A stretch of 64,000 nt of DNA from Cryptomeria japonica (Eukaryota; Streptophyta; Pinopsida; Cupressales; Cupressaceae): positions 527,864,291 to 527,928,290 of the forward strand of contig NC_081409.1 in assembly GCF_030272615.1 (NCBI RefSeq). The letters are read 5' to 3'. The notes under the pieces were generated by a model that made no database searches, was not told where the DNA came from, and was given only the letters and a program-made list of their open reading frames with translations. A program made the position numbers and the translations under genes. Shown piece after piece: positions 47,101 to 59,100 of the stretch. Numbering within the stretch: position 1 is the first letter of the stretch; each line of letters opens with the position of its first letter.

Positions 47101-48487
47101 TCCTAACAGTTATCAGCCATTGCAAAAACTCTATGGGATCGACCTACATCCCCAACTATAGGCCCTCATGTTGTTGGCCTTTGACTACCAGTCTATTGTG
47201 AACGTTGTGGATAATGTGCAACTATTTGGCCATACTGATGATAGGAGAAACAATCTCCCCTGTCGTGTTCTCTACCTCTAGTCGGCCCACTGGATTGCTG
47301 GAAACTTCCCCTACTAGGAGCCTGAGAATCACTCTGTGAGGACTATCTCGGGAAACTATGTCTAGCCCTCTACCAGTTCTTGTCCTTCCTAAACTAAGGG
47401 TTTCCCCCACACTGATCTAGAAACTGTTTTGGCCTAGACTAAAATTTATGTTGCTGCTAGTGTTGTAGCTCACCCTTAGTGGGTGTCTAAAAACTCCTAT
47501 ATGGTGCAACAACCTGGGATTGCTTACCCCTATTCCTAGATCCACTAAAAGGTGCACTGCCAATCTGTACCCCTGGCTCACCACCATGTGCATGCAAAGG
47601 ATTCTACTCTACTAGCCTGGCTTTCACCATGGCTAACTCAACTGATGAAGGCTCAAACACTCGCACTCCCCCACTCATGCGGTGATTAAGACCTCTCATT
47701 AAAAATTGTACCAACATCACCTCATCATTACCAATCTCGACATATTGTTTGAGCTCATAGAATTTGTTCTCATACTGATCAAAAGTCATGTCCAACTGGC
47801 TTATCTCATGAAACTCATCCGCGTGACATTGTCTCCATTGTACTAAGAGAAATTGAGCTCTGAACCTCTCTAGGAACATCTACCAAGACACTTTACTAAT
47901 GTCCACACTGATCCTATGCTCCTCCAACCTCCACCACGTAGAATCTAAATCCTTGAGATGCATAACAGTGCACCTCGCCTTGGTGTTACTACCATGCAGA
48001 TGCATGGCAAAACACCTATCCAATTCAATGAGCCAAGTCTCAGCCTCGAGTCCGGTACCCAAACCATCAAAAGTAGGAGGATGATATCTCAACAAATCCC
48101 TCATATGACCAATGGCGACTGCCTCCTGGTCCACTAAAACCTCTCTCCTCTTGGGAGACCTCTCTCTCTCCCTCCACATGATCCTAAAGGTGAGACTCTC
48201 CAAACTGAACATTACCCTGCTTCTCAGCCTTAGGTCTAGGGCCAAGTCAAGCATAAGACCTTCTAAAACATCTGTCGCAGCTCCTCCCTTTCGAGAACCT
48301 GTTGTACAGTGTGCTTCTCACTATGTTGGCTAACCTCCCTATGCTCACTCTGGTGAACAGACTAAACCTTCTCAACACTCTCATCAGTAGGTTGTGGTGA
48401 AGGACTCTGACGGCCTTACCTATGACCATGACCCCTACCTCTACCATGATCATGACCATGATGACGACCTTTACCTTTCCCAACCAT
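47101..48487 (-). pseudogene. Gypsy-B gag
   Basis: ATG on the minus strand at 48487 gives a His/Gly/Arg-rich start (MVGKGKGRHHGHDHGRGRGH). The gag core reads HPPTFDGLGTGLEAETWLIE, STWWRLEEHRI, WRQCHADEFHEISQLDMTFD, YENKFYELKQY and LMRGLNHRMSGGVRVF. The zinc knuckle near 47250 is degenerate (CFSYHQYGQIVAHY) with two cysteines turned to tyrosine. Stops are frequent in the C-terminal half. The 5' leader is cut by Gypsy-A 50 bases upstream of the start codon. Confidence 0.85.
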
Positions 48488-48537
48488 AATCCTAACAACA
48501 ACACAAGAGCAAAAGTTTAGATCTAAAGCAAGGATAC

Positions 48538-50407
48538 TGTAGTCACATAAATCTGTCCACTTGATTAAATGAATACTTAGTATTTATTTGATTATTTAAC
48601 CATCAATTAATAATTAATTAAATTAATATTTAATTAATTCATCTTAACCCTCTTCTCCTATTAATTAAATAAATTATTCAATTTATTTGATTTAATTCAC
48701 TTAACCAAATTCAGACCATTAATTAAATAAATAAATCATATTTATTTAATTAAATATTCTCTCACATTTAAATAAATTAATATTTATTTAAATCCCCCAA
48801 AAATCCCACCTCTCACATTTAAATAAATTAACATTTATTTAAATCACCTTTATCCTCCACCCACTTGCATTTTCCTACAAATGCAAGTTGCACAATTATT
48901 TTAAATAAATAATTTATTTAAATCACCTTTATCCTCCACCCACTTGTATTTTCCTACAAAAGCAAGTTGCACAACTATTTTAAATAAATTATTTATTTAA
49001 AATCCTATTTATCCTCACCCACTTGAAACCTTTAATGGTTTCCCTTAAAGTATTCAAACTTGATGGCTTTAAAGTCTTCAAACTTGATGGCTTCCTTCTA
49101 TAGTCTTCTTAAGACTTTAATGGTTTTCCTTAAAGTCTTCAAGCCTTTAATGGTTTCCCTCAAAGTCTTCAAGCATTTTAATGCTTTATCTTCATTTTCT
49201 CATTTAAATAAATTAATATTTATTTGAATATTTATCCAAATGCAAATTACACCATTTAATTGAAATAAATGATTTTATTTTAATTGAAAATACCAAAATT
49301 TCTCCCACTTGCATTTTCCTACAAAATCCACTTGTATGCCTAAACCCCTTCTAGATTCTTCTAAACCCTTCCTAATTAGCCTAAATTCATCCCTTAAATA
49401 TTGTCACATTCCTAAGCAAATTGGAGTCACTTCTCAAAGACTCCAAAGTCTTTGAAAAGCAATTAATGCTTTGTGTGTTCAACAAATTAACCCTCAAAGT
49501 CTTGGATAACCTTTGAAAGCTTCCAACCTTCAACCACTAAATGGCTCAAAGTCTTTGATAACCTTTGAAAGCTTTCAACCTTCAACCACTTAATCCCCAA
49601 AGTCTCCAATAACCATTAATGGTTAATTCAACCCTCCCACACGGTTAAAACATTTGTTTTGACTCAACCTCTACCCAACCCAAAGGTCTCATCAGGCCAT
49701 TAATGCTTTGACCATGATTATCTCTTAAACATTTGCACAAAGGTTTATCCTTGGATTAACTCTTAATCCAATGGGTAATCTTAATTTAGACTTGACCCTT
49801 ACCTTCTAGATAACCATGAGGTCTTCTCAGGCCTTTAATGCCTCCAAACTCTTCTCTCAACCCAATCCTATGTTGAAACTTGTCACCATTTTATTGGTGC
49901 CAATTGTGCACATGGATCCCCAACTTTCAATCCTAACCCTTGTTAAGATTGCTCAATCTTAACCCTTCATTTCCCTATTTCTTCTATAAATAGAACCCTT
50001 CTCCTCAAGCAAAAGGAGAAGCATTTTAGAGTATTGTTGTTATACTGGCATTAGCATAGAGCTTTTTCATAGCATCACTATCTACTCTAGCATAGTATTT
50101 AGCTTTTCATTTCATATTTGAAGCTTAGTATTAAATCTCAATCCTCCATAAGCATCCATAGTGCAAAAAGCTGCTGAGAGCTACACTCATTTGGGACTTG
50201 GAGAGGAGAGGAACAAGGGAGGAGCAACTATGAGCATCTTGATTAGCTATTTCATTTTATGTTTATATGCTTTCTATTTCATGCTTAATATCTCTCTTGA
50301 TATGCCTGTTTAGGATAATCTTTTGTTGCTAACACTAACGTTTGTTTCTTGTGCTCTTGTGTGTGTTGCCATCAAACAGATTTTCTAATCCTTTTTGCAG
50401 AGCATCA
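48538..50407 (+). repeat. Gypsy-A 5' LTR
   Basis: 1,870 bp, TGTAGTCACATAAATC...AGAGCATCA. The first part is built of AAATAAATTAATATTTATTT-like palindromes and a tandem 79-bp duplication (AAATCACCTTTATCC at 48841 and 48920). Each copy carries an inverted repeat of the type ACTTGCATTT...AAATGCAAGT. The middle has many AAAGTCTTCAA/CTTTAATGG repeats (49025-49180, 49430-49620). Confidence 0.94.
49985..49992 (+). promoter_or_regulatory. TATA box of Gypsy-A LTR
   Basis: TATAAATA in CTTCTATAAATAGAACCC, about 415 bases before the LTR end and in the direction of gag-pol. Sequence and placement fit the U3 core promoter, with transcription starting about 30 bases later. Confidence 0.6.
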
Positions 50408-50409
50408 TT

Positions 50410-50439
50410 TGGTGAACCTGACGTGAATCGAACACGCAA
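50410..50439 (+). promoter_or_regulatory. Gypsy-A primer binding site, tRNA-Trp type, unusually long match
   Basis: Two bases after the LTR end the sequence is TGGTGAACCTGACGTGAA followed by TCGAACACGCAA. As I recall plant tRNA-Trp, its 3' end (CCA tail, acceptor strand and whole T arm) is complementary to all 30 bases except one. Independent of memory, the reverse complement folds as a T arm (GCGTG, loop TTCGATT, CACGT), so it is tRNA-derived. Confidence 0.75.
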
Positions 50440-53186
50440 AAAGATCAATTTTTTTTTTTTAACCAATAACATGTTTGAATGTTGAAAATGTCACACAGGT
50501 TGCGATTTTGACACTGTTTTGGTGCGTTTGGCATTATTTTGGCGCTATTCCCCCTGTTTCAGTGCTTTTCCCTTCTCTGTCTTTCCCTTTCTTTTAATAC
50601 GTTTGTGTTAAATAGTGCCTCTGTTCAAACGCAGACTAGCGCTATTGTAACAAAACGTTGTACAAATCACTTTGTAACCAAAAAAATAAAAATAAAAAAA
50701 AATAAAAAAAAATAAAAAATAAAAAATAAAAAATAAAAAATAAAAAACCAAAAAAAAATAAAAAATTTAGGCTTGTAGAAGCCCACCAAATAGGCGGATT
50801 TTACTAACTATTTTTCTCTTTTGTGCAGATTTAAATTAGATTAAAGAGTAGATTTATATTTTTTACTAACTTGTTTTTGAAGTTGGTTTTAAAAATGAAT
50901 TCACTTTTTATTTTGGTTTAAAATTAACTTCACATTTCAAATTTGGGCTTTTGAAAAAGAATCACACATTTGTTTGGGGCTATTAAAAAGAATTTCATTG
51001 TTCAAAGGTAAAAAGAACCACAAACTTATACAAAAACAACTTTATTTTTTTTGCAAGTTAGAAAACAAACTTCGTTTTGGTGCTTAAAATCAACAAGGCA
51101 AATTTTATTTCTTGCATCAAGATAAAACTCACAATCCACACTTCCATTTTTGGTGCAAATAAAATTCACAATCAACTTGTCTCATTTTCAAAGCAATTTT
51201 ACTTCATGCAAACGTGTTTTTCATTAAGTTGACCAGGATTTTCAAATTCTAGTTTACTCAAACAATTGCCTTTGAAAATTAAAAAGAACACCATGATTGT
51301 TGGAGAAACATCTCCAAATAGATAGAAAATCATTGCGATGACAAATTAAAAGGAACAAGTGAATTTTGTGTTTGGCACACTTGTGCAAAAGAGTTGGTCG
51401 AGTGGTCCTACCTCTAACACACACTATCCTCTCCCTTGGCTCTCGTGGTCCTAGGTGCAAGAGAAAAGTGTTAGTAACGCTCAAATTTTATCTTTTTAAG
51501 AGAGGCCTGCCAAGGGATCGATACTCTTGGGAACGACCTCGAGCGGTAAATCCTTCGAGCCGCTATAGAAATCAGGTGAGAGCGAAAGCTATAGCCTTGG
51601 GTATAGCTGTTCCTACAGTGTAACTGGCCGAAAGGACAAATGGGCCCCACCACCAGTTACAAGGCTCTTAAGTGAGTCACTGCAGAATGAACTTATGTCC
51701 AAAAACATCGAACATGACTAAACACCTTTAAGTAGTAGCCCACCTGTTCTATTGATTGAGGATATTTGAGATATAATTTAGTGCAAGAGCATAGATGGTT
51801 TTGCTCCCAAGATACTCACCATACATATTTCCTTGAGTAGAAACATAGCTTTTTGAAAAGTCACTTGTGGCTTGATAAAAGTGGTGACTCCCCCATCATA
51901 GGGATCATCTATTTGTTATGCTCGTGCAAGACTTAGTATATCACATCCTTACCTGCCACGGCGGGATTCATAAGGTATGTAGTACCAAAGTCGAAGAAAT
52001 ATCAAGATGTGGGCTAAATTTATCACAACTGGCCATTTGACCATAGGGATAAAGAGTGTTTGAAGTGTGTTCGTTTTACAGACCTAGAGCAAATTGAGCC
52101 GACTTCAGGCTTTGGAAATACACCTTAAAATACATCTAAAGGAAGGGTCAAAAACAAGTCCAAGAATTGGGTTGATCTAGACCCATACTCATTTGTGCCT
52201 TTGAGGCTACAATCTTGTGTTTGTGTGCTTGCTTTGTTTCCTTGTCAAAGAAAAATCAGAAAATCAATCCCAAAAACACAGTATTCATCCAACATTTCTC
52301 AAAAACAAACAAAAATACCAAAAACAAAGTACAAACAACAAAGAGACAAAATTTATGACCATTCTTCACATCTTGCGAAAGAAGAAGTGTCATCAGAATA
52401 CCAACTTGAAAAGGAGACCATTAAGCTCAAAGGCTTTAATCAAAAGGAGGAAATTCTTCTATATCAATCGACAAATCTTTGTCTCCCATAGAGTCTTTCT
52501 ACATCGCATGCGTCTATACCTTCAAGGTAAAACAAACGAGTTTGATTCAGAATCATTGAACCGCAGAGCTTTTATGCAATATAGAGCTCTGAGTTATCAC
52601 AAAAATCAAGGAGGAAAGATTAATCCCAACTTCTTCCCAAACATCTGTATCACCTACAACACAGCTCGAGAAGTGCCACCAACGCCTGAAAGGGAAGAAG
52701 TAGAGTTTGTTCCATTTGTAACACAAAGTTTTTATTGAAGTTGAAAACAAAACATCCATCATCTCATTCATACATCATTTTTCCATCATCAATTCATCCC
52801 AAAACTCTCAAAACATTAAGAGGTTCTTGTCCCAAGTTCTCTTTTAGATATTGCTTGAAATCAAACACATCACATCACTTTTAGATTGTTTCTACATCTA
52901 GGATAAGCTCATCCTAAGAGACACATCTACGCAGGTTAAAACTAGTTCATGAGTGAATCCTCTCATTGCTAGGTAGTTAAATCTGTAACACATCTCAGAT
53001 TTCTCTACACCTTATCACATCCAAACTTATCAAACAAACAAGCAAATCAAAGAAGGAATGTCGGTTACATCTACCTTAAAGTGCTAGAGATCCCCATACA
53101 ACACAAATCACCAACCAATCAATCTTTCATTTCATCACCACTCATCATCATCTTCAATCAACTTCAAAAACAAACTTGTAAACAAA
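50440..53186 (+). other. Gypsy-A 5' leader
   Basis: Long untranslated region between primer site and gag. It contains an A-rich (A5-7T)n tract at 50681-50765 and a GC-richer island at about 51370-51680 with short complementary segments (for example AGCGG...CCGCT near 51542-51564). Frames at 52195-52491 and 52217-52738 overlap each other in different frames and show no motif. I do not call them genes, although Tat elements sometimes carry an extra ORF here. Confidence 0.6.
50681..50765 (+). repeat. A-rich simple repeat (AAAAAT)n
   Basis: Irregular runs of five to nine A separated by single T, about 85 bp, inside the Gypsy-A leader. Confidence 0.85.
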
Positions 53187-56100
53187 ATGGCTCAAACCCG
53201 ATCGCGATCAAGGCAGCGAGAAATAGAAATTGAGGAAGAAGAGGACAATCTCAATGAATTTCAAGAAGCACTTGGAGGAAATGTAAATGATGAAAACCCA
53301 AGTACTCCTACTCCGTCAACAATCGAAAGGGTTCAGCATAACCCTCATTTTAACAGATTATTTGATGAAATACTAAGGAGCAATGCGGATGCTCACTTTT
53401 TAAGACTCGCTCAAGAAGGAGCCAAACTCCCCTCTGACTTTGATCTTGCCCAATTAAGACAAGCATCAGAAAGACAAAGTCGCCATGAGGAGGAAAGGCG
53501 TAGAGATCCCATCAGATATAACATCCCTCGAGGTAACCCACCACCTCCTCCTCCAAATGAAATGGAGATGTTGCGGCAACAAGTCGAGAATCTCGCCCAA
53601 CAACTTCATAGTGGTGTTAAGACCAATCAATTCTCACTTAACGACATTTGTCCCTATCCGTTTGATAGGAATATTTATATGCCACCCTTTCCACGCGGGT
53701 TCGAAACACCAAAATTCGAAAAATATAGAGGAAAGGGGGATCCCCGTGATCATGTCCGAGAATTTCATTCTGCTTGTCTTGAAGTAGCTTATGAGGACAC
53801 ATACCTAATGCGCCTTTTTCCCCAAAGCTTGGGAGGAACAACCACATCATGGTTTTCCTGACTTCCAGGTGGCATTAGAACATTTGAGGAACTCATCCAG
53901 AAGTTCCTATCTCATTACTCTTATAATATTGAACGCGACATCACCATGGCTGATCTATGCAATACCAAACAAAAACCAGGTGAACTATTCTCAGTATTCC
54001 TGCAACGATGGCGCCAAATGTCTAGCAGACATTCTCTTCAGTTACCTGAACGAGAACTAGTGGAAATTTTCATTTCCAACTTAAACAAAGAAATGGAATT
54101 TCACCTGGATGTCAAAGACACAGACTCCTTTAACGATATGATCACCAAAGGTATAAAATGTGAAAGGGCACTCATCAAGAAAGGACTCATCAAAATCTTT
54201 AATGAACCAAAAGATGGTCCTCGCCCGCGATTCAATAGTGATAAACCAAACTTCTGGAACAAGAATAAGAATATCATCAACGATGGGGTTGTGGATGCTC
54301 GAACTATCCAAAATGCACAACCTGTGGTTCGGTTTGCAGGACAAGATCCTCCACCTCAAAATAACACAAATGTTCCTCCTAATCAAGGTCGCATCACATC
54401 TCAGGATGAACCAAGACCTCGTCCACAAAAACAAAAACGTACATACACTCCCTTAGGGGAACCCATTGAAACAATGTTGCGACAACTCCTTTCTCAGAAT
54501 TTGATCACTCTACCTAAGCTATCCAACTATGAGCCTCAGGTCAAACCAGCATGGTGGAGAGATACTGAACATTGTGAGTTCCATCAAGGACGAGGACACA
54601 AGACAAGTAATTGTCATCGATTGAAAGATCTCATTCAAGATCTTATTGATCGAGGAGAAATTGAGATTGAAGGACATGATCCAAAAATGACAAATAATGA
54701 TCATTTAATGTTTAAGAATCCACTTCCATCACAAGATCAAAGGGGTCCTTCCACTTCCCGGCGAGGCACTGATACCACTGATTATACGCAGGCTGCGTAT
54801 AACTACACTGTAAATCACCTGTATGATGCCAGTGAACAAATTGCAACCATAACCTTCAAAAATCCCACCTCAAATTGCAATGTTGTTACACGTCGTGGCA
54901 AGGTCACCATCAAGGCAGCTCCACAAGGCACCACCTCCAATCCAAAGCAGTACAATCTTGTGGAACAATTAGACAAAATGCCTGCGCTCATATCCATTTT
55001 AGAACTATTACGCCTATCGCCATCTCATAAAACAATCTTGGATCAAGCACTCCAAGAGGCGTCAGTCCCTGCAAACCTGAACACAGACCAATTTCAAGCC
55101 ATGGTTGGAAATCTAAAGTCATCACCTTGTCTCACTTTTTCTGAAAGTGACAACTCTTCGTTCCAGCAACCTCATAACGCCTCACTCCACATTGAAGGCT
55201 TTGTCAACCAACACAGGATCAAGCGAGTCTTGATAGATAATGGAGCAGGCCTAAACATTTGTACACTACAGTTGGTCACAGCATTGGGATATGCAATAGA
55301 ATCAGTGGATCCTCGCAAGAAGATCACCATCAAGGCCTATGATGATGCAGAGCGTTCATCCAAAGGAGCGGTGGTGCTACCAATCCGAGTGGGCCCTGTG
55401 GTAAAACACATAATTTGTCAGGTTCTGGACCTTCCTCTGCCATATAATCTATTATTAGGAAGACCTTGGATACATGCCATGCAAGCCGTTCCATCTACCT
55501 ACCATCAATGTATCAAGTTCCCACATAATGGTGCAGAGATCACAATCCTGGGTGATGCAAATCCCTTTGCATTTTGCCATAATATCAGCCATCAACCAGA
55601 GATTACTGTTCCTAATAATAGGGAAGCCATTTCCTCCACATCATATGTAAATCCCACCTCTCTTGCCAGTTCGAACACCCCTATACCCAAGCAAGAAAAG
55701 CTTAAGATGAAAGTCACAGAGGAAGGTCCCGGGGAATATAACTTAAGTCAACTCTTTTGTGTGGGACAAATGCCCACTTCTCCTAGAACACATGGTAAAC
55801 CACAGCAGTTACTCCAGCAACGACTAATCACACCAGCATGTGCCTTAACGCCTTTCATCCTTGGAAAGAGTCAAGAGGAAGAAACACAAGATGAGGACCT
55901 AGCGGACTGGATCTATAAGGATCCCATCACCACTGACATACCGCGAGTTACACTTCCTACGGAACAATATGGCAAAGGCCTCCTCATTATGCAAAGAATG
56001 GGATATGATGGTCAGAGTGCTTTGGGATACTGCAAACAAGGACGACATGAACCGCTGCTGCCAGAGTTCAAGCCCAAAGGTAATACAGGCCTAGGCTTTG

Positions 56101-59100
56101 AAAAAGAGATCCTTTCTAAACTTAGATTTAAAGGAAAACCTAGCAAACCATTTTGCCCACCTACTGTAAAGAGGACACCTTTCATAATCAAAGCACCATC
56201 AAGCAATATTGCCATTGCCCCATCGAGGCTCACAACCCCACCACAACCATCACCAGTGCCAAACATACCACCAATCGAACCAGTAATCACATCAATAAAA
56301 CCATTCATATCAGCAACTATATTGGAACCTGCAGTAGCATCTATGGCACCAGCCGTTCCAACAGAAGCCACTAAATCAACACTACCAATACTTCCAGTGA
56401 CAAATTCTTTTATCCCCATCACGGTTCCTGCAGCACCGATCACCTCAAAGGTACATAAACCAGTTACGCCTGCAGTATTCAACTCCAGCGACATCCCAGT
56501 ATGGTATAGAAATCGGATGATGGAAAGTGATTCAGAGACCGACTCACATGAGTGGGAATTCGATTCAGTGCAACTTAACACTTCAGATGAGGAAGACACA
56601 TCACCACCTCCACCCCACAAAGACATCCCTATTTACGGAGAAGCACAGATAAAGACCACTTGGGTACCTGAGCTGGAAACATCTTCCACAGACCCTACGT
56701 CTCATCCTACTCCTGATTCTGATAGGGAAAGTACCATCAACGACCTTCATCACACTGTCTTAACCCTCACTGATACATCTCCCACACTTAACTTAATCGA
56801 TGAAGTAATGCCCATTATCCACCCTGAACTCATCGAATGGAACCAACCAAATCCCCCATGTCTTGACCTCTTCCAAAATGATGAGGCTATCATTGAATTT
56901 TTGGAATTAAGGGATAATCTACCAAGCGGGGATCACAAAGCTGGATTCGCCATTGAACTTAATAGCGCAGCATACTTCGGGGCGGATGCCAAACCCTTCA
57001 GCTGCAAAAATATAACATTAAAACATGGATCTTCTAGTGAAAACCACACTGTGGCACTGTTTGATCCAACAAAAGTAAAAAGAAAGAGCGTATCCAACGG
57101 TGAAAACCTCTCTGAGGCGCCTGAGGATGAAGGGTTTGACATTCTCCCTGCTAATACACAACAGGAACGATCAACGATCCTCATTGAGGAGACCAAAGAA
57201 TACAATGTGGGGACTCCTGAAAACCCTCATATCATACATCTGGCATCTCTTCTCACTCCAGAGGAACAGCCTCAATTTATAGAGTTCTTCCAACATCGTC
57301 AGATCAACTTTGCATGGTCATATGCAGACATGCCTGGGCTTGATCCTGATTTAGTCATGCATCATCTCACAGTAGCAAAAGGAGCCAAACCTGTCAAGCA
57401 GAAGCTTCGTAAGATGCATCCTCAGATTGTCGTGCTAGTCAAAACAGAACTCAAGAAACTCCTGGATGTTGGTTTCATTAGACCAATTGATTATGCAGAA
57501 TGGATCTCCAATATTGTGCCAGTTGGCAAACCAAAAGGGGGCATCCGCATTTGTACAGACTTCAGAGATCTAAATAAAGCATGTCCTAAGGATGACTTCC
57601 CTCTACCAAATATTGACATCATAGTAGATTTGACAGCAGGACATGCCATGCTTTCACTCATGGATGGCTTTTCAGGATACAATCAAATAAAGATCGCACC
57701 AGAGGACCAACATAAGACAGCCTTCACATGTCCATGGGGCACATACTGCTGGAATGTAATGCCTTTTGGTCTAAAGAATGCAGGAGCGACCTATCAAAGA
57801 GCAATGACCACCATCTTCCATGACATGATGCATACTATGATGGAAGATTATGTGGATGATTTACTAGCAAAATCACTTACTAGAGAAGGACATCTTCACA
57901 TCTTAGATAAAATCTTTGATAGACTGGAACAATACCATGTTCGACTCAACCCAAAGAAATGTGTCTTCGGAGTGACCTCCGGGAAACTTCTAGGATACAT
58001 TGTCTCAAGCAAAGGTATTGAGGTCGACCCAGCAAAGGTTAAGGCAATAATGGACATGCCACCTCCAAAGAATATCAGTTAGCTAAGAACACTACAAGGA
58101 CGGCTTCAATCTATCCGCAGATTCATTGCACAATTGGCTGATAAGTGTCACCCATTCACACACCTGCTACACAAGAACATCCGCTTTCAGTGGGATGCTC
58201 GATGCCAGCAAGCATTTCAGACACTTAAAGACTATCTCATGAATCCACCATTGCTGATGCCACCAGATCCAAGTAGACCGTTGTTACTCTATATCTCAGC
58301 AACAAGTACAGCATTGGGTGTACTACTAGCACAACATAATGCAGAAGGAAAAGAGTGTGCTATTTACTACATCTCTCGTACACTGGTTGGCTATGAACTC
58401 AATTATACACCTATTGAGCGAGCTTGCCTAGCAGTAATCCTGGCAGCCACTAAATTGCGGCACTATCTATTAACACACAAGGTACAACTCATTGCAAAGA
58501 TTGATCCACTCAAGTACTTACTCAGCAAAGCAGCATTGACAGGTCGCTTGGCCAAATGGGTGATGATTCTAAGTGAATTTGACATCGAGTATGTGGACCG
58601 TAAAGCTATCAAAGGGCAGGTCATTGCAGATCAGTTGGCCGATGCACCACTCATAGGCGATCATCCTCTCATTTCCAATTTGCCAGATGAAGAGATATTC
58701 ATGATCACAACAGCACAACCATGGAAACTATATTTTGATGGTTCATACACTAGGCACGGCTCGGGGGCAGGCATTCTGTTTATCACACCTCAAGGTGATA
58801 GCATCCCGAAGTCTTACAGGCTCACATTTCCATGCACAAACAACATAGCAGAGTATGAGGCCTTGATCACAGGACTCAGGTTAGCCGTACAATGGAAATT
58901 AAAAGAATTACAAGTATATGGCGATTCCCAACTAGTCATTCGACAAGCAACAGATGAATATCAGACCAAAGATGATAAACTCATGCCATATAAGCAAATG
59001 GTGGACACTCTAAAGACATCATTTACTACTATCACTTTTGAGCAGATACCAAGAGATCAGAATCAAGCTGCTGACGCCATGGCTACCATCGCATCTCTAC

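Larger units (their letters stand above)
29659..48537 (-). mobile_element. Gypsy-B: chromovirus-like Ty3-gypsy element, decayed, hit by three elements
   Basis: On the minus strand, gag (about 48487), protease, RT, RNase H, integrase and a chromodomain-like tail run in gypsy order to a polypurine tract and 3' LTR. The coding sequence is interrupted at 44588 by Copia-2 and at 36746 by the gag-only element. Both joins are clean once the inserts and TSD copies are removed. Gypsy-A inserted just upstream of gag (48538), so the 5' LTR lies beyond the window. It is full of stops and frameshifts and is the oldest layer of this nest. Confidence 0.88.

Noticed and set aside
51380-51420. tRNA-like phrase GGTCGAGTGGTCC in the Gypsy-A leader
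   Set aside because: It recalls a Leu/Ser tRNA D arm, but no anticodon arm, T arm or acceptor pairing follows.
52195-52738. Two overlapping frames in the Gypsy-A leader
   Set aside because: They lie in different frames over the same A-rich sequence, show no motif, and neither is in frame with gag. A decayed extra ORF is possible but unsupported.
53859-53861. Programmed readthrough of the Gypsy-A gag TGA
   Set aside because: The stop lies inside the gag core (WFS-stop-LPGG), not at a gag-pol border, and is best explained by CGA to TGA. I treat it as a mutation.
56012-56626. 204-residue antisense frame over Gypsy-A pol
   Set aside because: It mirrors the Pro/Thr-rich linker of gag-pol, whose codons leave the other strand free of stops. 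Its Gly/Ala/Ser-rich composition shows no domain. Antisense ORFs are known in some plant LTR elements, but nothing here supports one.
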